Shown here: piece after piece, positions 9,256-17,478 of the stretch | Numbering within the stretch: position 1 is the stretch's first letter | Layout of the letters: the number at the start of each line of letters is the position of its first letter | Source: Candidatus Peribacteraceae bacterium | GTDB lineage: Bacteria; Patescibacteriota; Gracilibacteria; Peribacterales; Peribacteraceae | Reading direction: 5' to 3' | Assembly: GCA_028711345.1 (NCBI GenBank) | Contig: JAQTSK010000005.1 | Coordinates: forward strand, 1-54,275 | Length of the DNA stretch: 54,275 nucleotides | The notes under the pieces: model-generated | Seen by the model: the letters and a program-made list of their open reading frames with translations, nothing else | What the model was told of the DNA's origin: nothing | Database searches by the model: none | Program-made: the position numbers and the translations under genes

Positions 9256-11142
9256 TCAGTGGTGGCCGGAAGTGTTATTTTTCAGATGTTCCCTAAACAA
9301 CCTCCTCACAAAGGATTTGGCTAACGCATAATAATTCTTTAGCTGCCCCTTAATTCTTCTCAGTGACCACGGATAGAAAGCCTTATGGGTGGCACCTAAT
9401 ATCTTCAAAGTATCTCTAGCTATTTCAACAGATGTATAAAAGTAATTTCGATACTTTGAAAGGGCAATGTAATCATGTACCGACCTTATGCGCTCTGGAT
9501 AGTTGATCGAGTAGTCACTCAAAAAACCTCTGAGCGACAAGCCTCGTCTTATTGAGCTTTCAAAATCTTTGAAATCATCCAAAACGATCAGTGTAAGTGG
9601 TGCAACCACAAAGTGCCCCTTTCGAAATGATCCATCAGACCTAGCTTCATCAGGAGACAGACATTCTTTGAAGTGCAAATTGAGGTACCAGCTATGTGAA
9701 AAAGAATCCATAAGTGGATCGTGCACCAATAAAACAGGGTATATTTTATCGATTGCGGTGAAATCAATTTTGTCAGCTGTCCTAATTCCATTTGCAAGGT
9801 TGGTGATCGACTTAGCGAGTTGCGCCACCCCTTTTCCATCAACGTACTTTTCTTTCAGCGCTTTTATGTAAGCATCATTATCCCTATCCATAACTATCGA
9901 CGATTTAATAAAAGCCACCTTTGCCTCAACGAGCACCGCCTCTCTGTCGCCAGTAATGCAAACATCAGCTATTTGCACTTTATTCCTCCCTTCTTTACCC
10001 ACTGGGTTTGGATGCAAAACATCAGTTTGATTTCTTTTAGAGCGGTACATTGCCTTGAAGTGACGTATCGCATATTGCTCAAATGCAAGCCCGAATTTTG
10101 CAATAATATTGTTACGCTCATCATCCGTCTTTTTAGGATTTCTCACCAAAGTAAACAATGACCCCGCAACAACATTTTCACCGTATGGAACTGGATCCAG
10201 TATTACTGACCGGCCATCATCGACTCTCATAATAGGCTTATTCAGAATCACCATTTCATCTACCGGTTTTAAATTCTTTAAAGACGATGGCTCACCTTGT
10301 CTCCAGAATGATGCCTTCATTTCTTCGGGTGTTTGAACATTCTGTAAAAAGTAATATCGAACTATTGGGCGGTATTTTTTGTTCTCAATGGGATTGACAG
10401 CGGCTTCAAGTGAAAAGATGCCATTATGATTTTGCTGATTGGTAACCTGTGCAAGCGTCTTACCTAGTAAATTAGAAATCAACCAGCTAGCGCAAATGAA
10501 GCTCTCTTTTAATGATCTGCCTGTTAATGCTTTAAACTCATCGAATGCAGCGGAATAAAACTTTGGAAAAAATCGCTTATCACAGAACAAGCTATAACCG
10601 ATACCCAGTGAAAATCCCGGTTCACGTCCTCTTGTTGTACCCGCCTTGTTCAACCTCATGCGCACCAAAGTCGCCAATCTTAGTTCATCGCCTTCTAGGT
10701 CAGGAAACATGTCAGTGCCTACTGATTTTAGCCATAGATGATTTGCAATCATCATAGCTTTACCAAGCTCATTTCTTCTTTCTGCCCGAGCTTTGCCATA
10801 GAAGTGAGGATCGGAAGCCGAGGGATCACAATACAATGCTGCCCATCTCATAAGCTCGACTAGCCCTCCCCTAAAGAGAAACACAACTCTATCCAAACTA
10901 CCTGATTGCCGAATCATCTCTGCCTTCTGTGCTTGTGTAAGAAACCAATTCATAGCTGCTTCTTGTATCTTTGAGCTGTCCGTATTTTTGTCACAAAAAA
11001 TCAGATTCCATCTGGCGCAATAGATGAGTGTTTCATTCCTATTTAAACCAGAGAGCGCGTCTCGTAAATGCTCCAATGAAACCTCTGTTCCGGGAAAAAT
11101 GTTAGATGGCGTTATACAGCAGGAGTACTGTTCAGGTGGCAT
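9256..11142 (-). CDS. Unknown protein with PD-(D/E)XK nuclease-like motif
   Basis: GLAFEQYAIRHF ... IADVCITGDREAVLVEAKVAF ... QLAKSI resembles G-x-x-(F)E / D-x(n)-ExK / Q nuclease signature. Confidence 0.6.
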   Translation of the reverse strand: MPPEQYSCCITPSNIFPGTEVSLEHLRDALSGLNRNETLIYCARWNLIFCDKNTDSSKIQEAAMNWFLTQAQKAEMIRQSGSLDRVVFLFRGGLVELMRWAALYCDPSASDPHFYGKARAERRNELGKAMMIANHLWLKSVGTDMFPDLEGDELRLATLVRMRLNKAGTTRGREPGFSLGIGYSLFCDKRFFPKFYSAAFDEFKALTGRSLKESFICASWLISNLLGKTLAQVTNQQNHNGIFSLEAAVNPIENKKYRPIVRYYFLQNVQTPEEMKASFWRQGEPSSLKNLKPVDEMVILNKPIMRVDDGRSVILDPVPYGENVVAGSLFTLVRNPKKTDDERNNIIAKFGLAFEQYAIRHFKAMYRSKRNQTDVLHPNPVGKEGRNKVQIADVCITGDREAVLVEAKVAFIKSSIVMDRDNDAYIKALKEKYVDGKGVAQLAKSITNLANGIRTADKIDFTAIDKIYPVLLVHDPLMDSFSHSWYLNLHFKECLSPDEARSDGSFRKGHFVVAPLTLIVLDDFKDFESSIRRGLSLRGFLSDYSINYPERIRSVHDYIALSKYRNYFYTSVEIARDTLKILGATHKAFYPWSLRRIKGQLKNYYALAKSFVRRLFREHLKNNTSGHH

Positions 11143-11145
11143 ACA

Positions 11146-11898
11146 TTATTCTAAAATCAAATCGCATAAATCATGACCAAAAGGAGTAAGTTTGTATGTA
11201 GAATTTTGCGGACCTAAATTTCCTTGTGATCTTATCGTTAAAATAATTCCCTCTCTTTCTAAATTAGCAAATCCTTCGAGCAAACCAGTTACAATTTCGT
11301 TTTTCCCATCCTGCTTAAAGCCTAAACCTTTTACGCGCTGCTCCTTTAGATACTGTTTAAGACTTTTGTCGTATTTTGGGTCTTCTGCCTTTTTCTTCTC
11401 ATACTCGCGTTCCCTCATTTTCATCTGAGGCTTGATCACCATATCAACAATACGTTGCAGGGCAATAATATCATCTAACTCCAAGCCATCTATTGCGCGC
11501 ACCATTTTTTCAAACCTAAATCGTTGTCGATCCTCAGTATTGTAATATCCCATAAAAATCCTCTTGATGGCTTCCTGCTTTTCCAAGTGCCTTTCTTTCA
11601 TGAAGGCATCAAATACTCTCCTTAGGCCCTCTCTAAATCCATCTGTTTGTAAATCATCCTCTGTAAACTGCCCCTCTCTGATAAATTCAAGAAATTCCAA
11701 TGCTTTCTTGTCATTAAGATAACCAAGATACTGATTGGCACCCATCGCAACCCCCCAAATAATTGTAAGTATAGGATCACCCAATGCCAGAAATGGCGCC
11801 CACATCGTTCCAATCGCCATAAGTTTGGCGTCGCCGCCTCTTTCATTCATTCGCTTTTGTATTCTTCTCTTTGCCTGCTGTATTGCTTTACCTTCCAT
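11146..11898 (-). CDS. Unknown protein with N-terminal hydrophobic hairpin and winged-helix-like C-terminus
   Basis: LMAIGTMWAPFLALGDPILTIIWGVAMGANQYLGYL hydrophobic region; C-term NSTYKLTPFGHDLCDLILE; ends 3 bp before the next gene start. Confidence 0.55.
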   Translation of the reverse strand: MEGKAIQQAKRRIQKRMNERGGDAKLMAIGTMWAPFLALGDPILTIIWGVAMGANQYLGYLNDKKALEFLEFIREGQFTEDDLQTDGFREGLRRVFDAFMKERHLEKQEAIKRIFMGYYNTEDRQRFRFEKMVRAIDGLELDDIIALQRIVDMVIKPQMKMREREYEKKKAEDPKYDKSLKQYLKEQRVKGLGFKQDGKNEIVTGLLEGFANLEREGIILTIRSQGNLGPQNSTYKLTPFGHDLCDLILE

Positions 11899-11992
11899 AA
11901 GAAGTACATTCTGCCATTTGGCAGCTTATTTGTGAACCCAAGACGTGCCCCACAATTGCACCGTATCGCATTTAGATTTCAAAATGGCACGA

Positions 11993-12109
11993 TGGTGCAT
12001 CCATCCGACGAGAATCGAACTCGCACCGCTGCGAGGCCATCCGCTTTTGAGATCCTCAGAAATAAAGAACTTTGGAAGGTGGATGAGTCTGCCATTCCAC
12101 CACGGAGGC
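11993..12109 (-). tRNA. tRNA-Leu-like (class II) locus, non-canonical; possible pseudo-tRNA or tRNA with anticodon-loop insertion
   Basis: Minus strand GCCTCCGTGGTGGAATGGCAGAC... 5' part, class II-type variable arm, GCGAG-TTCGATT-CTCGT T-arm, ...GGATGCACCA end. Acceptor stem mispaired; about 38 nt lie between CATCC and GGATG. Confidence 0.4.
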
Positions 12110-12197
12110 TTAAAAATATTCCGAATAGCCAATCGGGTCGCACCAGACGGGTGCAACTGATGGTCAAGATAGCGGGTCGCTTTAGACGCGCAAGTAG

Positions 12198-12272
<75 letters not shown>

Positions 12273-12321
12273 AACCGAAACGATTGTACCCGAAAATTCC
12301 CGCCACGCGTACAATCTCCTC

Positions 12322-13137
12322 ATGCACTCAATCATCACCATCACTACAGACTTCGGACCGGGGAACAAAGGTATCGGGGTGATGCACGCTGTGATCCAAA
12401 GAATCTGCCCGGATGTTCATGTGATCAACCTCGCGCAGGATGTGCCGGGTTTCGATGTTCGTGCAGGAGCCCGATTATTGGAGGCAATCGCCTTCGTTCC
12501 GGCGGCAGCGCACATCTGCGTCGTGGACCCGGGAGTCGGAACAAAACGGCGCGCGCTCATCCTGATCACCAAGCGTGGCGATGCCCTCGTAGGACCGGAC
12601 AATGGCGTACTCATCCCCGCTACGAATTCCCTCGGCGGCATCGTGAAAGCATTCGAAGTAACCAATCCCACGTGGATGCTGCAACCCGTTTCGGCCATCT
12701 TCCACGGACGTGACGTCTTCGCACCGACGGCGGCACATATCGCAGCCGGAAAGAATCCTGCCGATGCGGGATCTGCCATCGATTCAAAGACGCTCGCACC
12801 TGCTCCCTTCCCTGAAGCGAAATACAGACATCAAGCGATAGAAGCGGAAGTGATTGACATGAACAGCTACGGCAACGTGTTCCTGAATATCCGCGCGGAG
12901 GAAATGCACAAACTCGCGACTATCGGCAATACAATCAAACTTTCAGCTGGTGCAAATCAGATTCTCCTGCCGTACCTGCGCACCTTCGGTGAAGTACCGG
13001 TCAACTCACCGGTAATCATAGATGACGATTTCGGGCGCATCGAAGTGGCAGTCAACCAAGGAAATTTTGCAGAGGCACTGGGCATCGACCGTGGTCAGGA
13101 AATTATACTCCGGGTTACACTAACTGGTGCAGACTGA
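12322..13137 (+). CDS. SAM hydrolase / SAM-dependent halogenase-family protein (DUF62)
   Basis: ITITTDFGPGNKGIGVMHAVI, VVDPGVGTKRRAL, LVGPDNGVL, DMNSYGNVFLNI. Confidence 0.9.
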   Translation: MHSIITITTDFGPGNKGIGVMHAVIQRICPDVHVINLAQDVPGFDVRAGARLLEAIAFVPAAAHICVVDPGVGTKRRALILITKRGDALVGPDNGVLIPATNSLGGIVKAFEVTNPTWMLQPVSAIFHGRDVFAPTAAHIAAGKNPADAGSAIDSKTLAPAPFPEAKYRHQAIEAEVIDMNSYGNVFLNIRAEEMHKLATIGNTIKLSAGANQILLPYLRTFGEVPVNSPVIIDDDFGRIEVAVNQGNFAEALGIDRGQEIILRVTLTGAD

Positions 13138-13164
13138 CCAAAACCCGATTCTCTCCCCCATTTC

Positions 13165-13545
13165 CTACCACAACTCCCTATACGCTTCGCGGCTCTGCCA
13201 GAGGAAGTACGCGTTGAGAAGAAGCAACACCCACGCCATTGATGCGGCAAGGGTGAAGAAACTGTCATCCACGATCAGGTGGAAGAAGACGATGTTCACC
13301 GTGAGCGGGGCCAAGATGATCATGGCGAGCGGCGTGCGGCCGAAGAGGATGAGGAGGAGGCAGACGGCGAAGGTGATTCCCATGAGCGGCATCATGTAAC
13401 CGGTCGCCATGAGCGCCTGCATGAATTCCCAGCCTGCCGGGCTGTACATCTCCGCCGTCGGCGGCGGAAACACGCCGAAGCTGCCGAGGACGGGCATCAC
13501 CAACAACAGACAGAGTATGACCTTGAGAATGATGTTGAGAACTTT
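13165..13545 (-). CDS. Small integral membrane protein, DoxX-like
   Basis: Four hydrophobic segments; ALMATGYMMPLMGITFAVCLLLILFGRTPLAMIILAPLTVNIVFFH. Confidence 0.55.
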   Translation of the reverse strand, partial: KVLNIILKVILCLLLVMPVLGSFGVFPPPTAEMYSPAGWEFMQALMATGYMMPLMGITFAVCLLLILFGRTPLAMIILAPLTVNIVFFHLIVDDSFFTLAASMAWVLLLLNAYFLWQSREAYRELW

Positions 13546-13691
13546 CATAGACGCGACAGGGAATGGAAACCGCAGCATGTGTATTCATCGGATAAGACGC
13601 GTACGACGCAGCGCTATTACAGTATGCCGATCCCGTCAGCGAGTCTCTCGCTCCGCGTTCCTCCAACGAGTATTCAGTTCCCGCAGAAACT

Positions 13692-14963
13692 TCATGCAAC
13701 CCAGACGGAGCTGGTAAAACGAAAAATCAGAGCTCCCTGTGCAAGACTCAGTATGTAGCAAGTGATCAGAGCCGCGACTGCCATCAGTACTTTTGTTCGA
13801 CGCGACAAGCTGAATGTAGAGAACAGTGATGCGGCTGCCAATACCAGCAAAATATGCGCCACCACGGAGTAACGGATCATCCCGCTGAGGGAAACGTCAT
13901 ATCTGCTCACGACGGACAGCGCAAATGTTGCGATTGCGGCGTAGTAGAGACTCACGCGTTCAACCCAAAACGTCTGCCGCTTCTGTAAGGTGCCGGGCAA
14001 CACTTCGAGAATAAGCAACGTCAGCAACACCAACGCTATATACACCACCGACAATTGACTCCACTGATCAGGGCTCCCCGGCCAGACGGCACGCACATAA
14101 ATGGATGGATCTGCCAATGCCGCGAAATGCGGTTTGGTGTTCCAGCCGATGCGATTCGTCTGCATATACAGATCCCACTCGCCGAACGTGAGAGCGCAGA
14201 ACAGGAAGAACAATAACGCACCGCTGGCTGCAAACAATGACAGCGATCCATGATGAATGATCGAAAGCATGCAGTGCGTACGGTTTTTCATCCGCCTGCG
14301 CAGGATTTCGATCAGGACAAGGGCAAGAGGAAGCAGGCTGACGGGAAAACCGACCATCCGTGCTGCACAGAGTATGAAGCCATGTAATCCCGCCATGAAG
14401 AATCCGAACGATCGATGACGTGCCGGAAGCCAGAACAGAAATCCCATCAAACCGAACAGGAACAGGGATTCGCTGTAACCTGCAACAAGGAAAAACGTTG
14501 AAGGGTAAACAAGAATTGCCACGACAACCATCACCTGCAGAAGCCATGACAAACGCATGCGCTCGAGGAGGAGGAGAATGTATGTCCACATTCCTACACA
14601 GGCCAGCTGGCTTGCTATCAGCATCGAAACATTGATGGATATTCCGATGTACGTGAACAGACTGGCAAAAAGAGGAAACGCCGGAAAGAACGCGATGTTT
14701 GATCCGTTCAGATCCTGAGGCAACGGCGGAATGTGCGTCCTGTAGCCATTCCTGATAATGCTTGCGAACCAACCCCCATCCCACGACGCAAGACTCAAAT
14801 AGGCTTCCGACATCGTCGGATGACCGGATACCAAGCACGCACCGGCTATCTGGAGCAGGGTGATACCGAGAGCAATACCGAGTATCCGCAGAACCGGAAC
14901 CCGCAATGCAGGAAGTATGCCTGAACTATTTGTATGGTATTCCAAATCTTGCCATTGTAGCAC
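13692..14963 (-). CDS. Mannosyltransferase-like integral membrane glycosyltransferase (PIG-V-like)
   Basis: SWDGGWFASIIRNGY, NIAFFPAFPLFASL, AGYSESLFLFGLMGFL; many TM segments. Confidence 0.75.
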   Translation of the reverse strand: MLQWQDLEYHTNSSGILPALRVPVLRILGIALGITLLQIAGACLVSGHPTMSEAYLSLASWDGGWFASIIRNGYRTHIPPLPQDLNGSNIAFFPAFPLFASLFTYIGISINVSMLIASQLACVGMWTYILLLLERMRLSWLLQVMVVVAILVYPSTFFLVAGYSESLFLFGLMGFLFWLPARHRSFGFFMAGLHGFILCAARMVGFPVSLLPLALVLIEILRRRMKNRTHCMLSIIHHGSLSLFAASGALLFFLFCALTFGEWDLYMQTNRIGWNTKPHFAALADPSIYVRAVWPGSPDQWSQLSVVYIALVLLTLLILEVLPGTLQKRQTFWVERVSLYYAAIATFALSVVSRYDVSLSGMIRYSVVAHILLVLAAASLFSTFSLSRRTKVLMAVAALITCYILSLAQGALIFRFTSSVWVA

Positions 14964-14994
14964 TTTTTGAGTCTGGAAGCCAGATGAATGCTCA

Positions 14995-16152
14995 TTACGT
15001 CACCACTTCCTCCACCCTTCCCATCGAAACGGCATTCCTGATCTCCATCCCCACCCGCTCCCCGACACTCATCGATCTGCCGTACAGATATCCCGAGTAC
15101 GGGGTCGCGAATGTTCCCGGCGATCCGGGGATCCGCAACGACACGTCGAAGATCACGATGTCCTCCTTGCCGTCCTCGGCGACGACGGCACCCTGTAGCG
15201 CGAACGGTCCGATGATCCCCTTTCCTGAAGGATCCAACCTCTTCGGCAGCTTCTGCGTCGCCTTCACAAATTTTTCACCGAGATCAAATGCCTTCTCGAG
15301 GATGGACTCTTTGACGGTGCATGCAATGTGGCCGGTCTCGATCATCTTGAGCGGAACGTACTTGAGTGCGAGCGCCTGCTGATCCGCGGTCATCCGGAGG
15401 AACCCGTCCAGATTGGTCTGGCGACGGGTGTCGGTGCCGAGCAATTCCAACTCTTTGGTCAGCGGCGAGTAGAAGAAATTGAAGTTCACGGGAGCACCGA
15501 CGACGAATTCTTCAATCGTGGCTTCACGCCAGTTCTTACCAACTTTGCCTTCCTTCTCCAGCTTCGATCCGATGGATTCGTAACTCTTCTCATCTGTCGC
15601 GATAAAAAACGCCCGTTCATATCCCCGTTTGGCTTCCGCAGCTTTGACAAGCACAGGACGATCGATGGCTTCCCGCTTCCCGCTTCCCGCTTCCCGCCCA
15701 AATATTTTCGGTGTCCGGATTCCGGCATCTTTCAAGAGATCGTACTGATTGTATGGCTGGTCTCGTTCCTCCAATTTAAGAAGCGTCCTCGAGCCGAAGA
15801 TGGGCACATTGAAATCGTTTTCAACCTTGGAGAAATCCTTGAAGTACACCCAGAAGTATCGATTATGCACAAATATTGTATTCATGTTTCTGAGCTTCTC
15901 CTGAACGTTTTTCTGGAGAACATCATCAAACTTATCGACAATAATGCATTGATCAATACAACCCTTCTGATCGCTTGCCCGAGTCTTGAAATATTGTTCG
16001 TAGGTTTTCTCCCTCCCCTTCCTTGCCACACAGACCGTCCGGAAATCATGCTTCTTCGCGCCGTGACAAACATCCAGCGCACTATGGCCGCCGAGGACGC
16101 CGACGGTCAGGTTTTTGAGATCGAAACCTTTGAGAAGAGCAGAAGTTATCAT
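14995..16152 (-). CDS. purP: FAICAR synthetase-like ATP-grasp enzyme (PurP family)
   Basis: LTVGVLGGHSALDVCHGAKK, RPVLVKAAEAKRGYERAFFIA, FNFFYSPLTKELELLGTDTRRQTN. Confidence 0.8.
   Translation of the reverse strand: MITSALLKGFDLKNLTVGVLGGHSALDVCHGAKKHDFRTVCVARKGREKTYEQYFKTRASDQKGCIDQCIIVDKFDDVLQKNVQEKLRNMNTIFVHNRYFWVYFKDFSKVENDFNVPIFGSRTLLKLEERDQPYNQYDLLKDAGIRTPKIFGREAGSGKREAIDRPVLVKAAEAKRGYERAFFIATDEKSYESIGSKLEKEGKVGKNWREATIEEFVVGAPVNFNFFYSPLTKELELLGTDTRRQTNLDGFLRMTADQQALALKYVPLKMIETGHIACTVKESILEKAFDLGEKFVKATQKLPKRLDPSGKGIIGPFALQGAVVAEDGKEDIVIFDVSLRIPGSPGTFATPYSGYLYGRSMSVGERVGMEIRNAVSMGRVEEVVT
15668..15695. repeat. Four tandem copies of 7-bp GCTTCCC inside the purP-like CDS
   Basis: gcttcccgcttcccgcttcccgcttccc read directly. 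Confidence 0.95.
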
Positions 16153-16269
16153 TGGAACGATGGTTAAATTGCTAAATTGTTAAATGGCTAATGCCGCATC
16201 CACCTTACCCTGTTGCTTGCAAACAATTTAACAATTTAACCATTTAGCAAATAGAAAGAACAACATGCA

Positions 16270-17328
16270 CTAACCTAAAATATCATGGAGCCTGCCACTT
16301 TCAATCGCCTGCTTAATGTCCCGTGCCAGTCTGCGTCCCGTGCTCATCGGTTCCTTGTATTTCAAGGCTGTGTACGGCGACCCTTCGATGAACGGATTCG
16401 TCCCTGCGACGATGCGCGCGCTGATCTCGAAAACGTAGATCTGCAGCTTGCGCGTGACGATGGTCTCCAGACAGAACGGTCCGAAGAGTCCCTTACCGAT
16501 TCCGGGCAATTTCTGCGATGCCTTCACCACACGTTCGCCCATTTCAAATAATTCCGGCAGCATGGATTCACGAACGACGACGGGGACATTGCCGACGACC
16601 GTGTAACTCGTATGAATCTTGGCTGCCAGCTGATCCTCCGCCTTGATGCGCCCGATGGAGTCGGCATTGGATTCATACCGCTTGTCGAAACTCATGATCT
16701 CCAGCTCCTTCGTGATGGGCGAGTAGAAGTAGTGAATGTACAGAGGTACGCCGACGATGTACTCCTGAATGGTGTAATCGTTCTCGTCCGGATACTTGCG
16801 GTTCTTCACTTCGTAGAACTGCTCGGGCGTCCTCACGACAAAGTACCCGAATCCGCCGCCGGCGCCGTGGAACTTCACGATAACGGGGCTGTCGATGTCC
16901 TCGGGTTTTTCAAAGACGCGCGGTAAAAGCAACTTGGCGTCCAGAAGCCATTCGCGCTCCATCGTCCGGTCGCTCTCCCACTCCAGAATCTCCTTGGTGC
17001 CGTAGTACATGGACTTCATGGTCTTCACTTTCTCGGGGCCCATGTAGGAAATGAACGAACCGTGCGGGATGTTGATGGCGTTCCGCTTGATCAGTTCCGG
17101 CTCGATGACACTGTCCCACTGCGACCAGTCATCCACGAACAGAATCTCATCGGCGACACCGTAACTGATGTACGGCCGCTCCGATCCCTTCCTACAGATG
17201 ACGAGGTTCGGCACGCCCTCATCCCGCGCACCTTTCAGAATCTGCAGCGCCGTGTGACTGCCGATGGTCGCGATGCGATAGTCTTTCGGATTACGGGAAA
17301 TGCCGGCGGATGATGACGTGGCGGACAT
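16270..17328 (-). CDS. purP: FAICAR synthetase-like ATP-grasp enzyme (PurP family), second paralogue
   Basis: YRIATIGSHTALQILKGARDEG, PVIVKFHGAGGGFGYFVV, IHYFYSPITKELEIMSFDKRYESN; start trimmed from 17403 to MSATSSS. Confidence 0.8.
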   Translation of the reverse strand: MSATSSSAGISRNPKDYRIATIGSHTALQILKGARDEGVPNLVICRKGSERPYISYGVADEILFVDDWSQWDSVIEPELIKRNAINIPHGSFISYMGPEKVKTMKSMYYGTKEILEWESDRTMEREWLLDAKLLLPRVFEKPEDIDSPVIVKFHGAGGGFGYFVVRTPEQFYEVKNRKYPDENDYTIQEYIVGVPLYIHYFYSPITKELEIMSFDKRYESNADSIGRIKAEDQLAAKIHTSYTVVGNVPVVVRESMLPELFEMGERVVKASQKLPGIGKGLFGPFCLETIVTRKLQIYVFEISARIVAGTNPFIEGSPYTALKYKEPMSTGRRLARDIKQAIESGRLHDILG

Positions 17329-17378
17329 GGGGATTTTTTGGAGTGTACGGCAAAAAGCTCTGTCAAAGCAAATACAAT

Positions 17379-17454
17379 GGAGGTCCGTGCTGTACCGTAT
17401 CACAGCCGCTCTGGATGCGTAGAGAAAGAGAATCGAAAATATCGTCGGTAGCGG
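17379..17454. repeat. Imperfect direct repeat copy A (~76 bp), upstream of a minus-strand gene
   Basis: ggaggtccgtgctgtaccgtatcacagccgctctggatgcgtagagaaagag... matches copy B at 19381. Confidence 0.85.
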
Positions 17455-17478
17455 CGAACCATCCGAATAACTGCTGAC

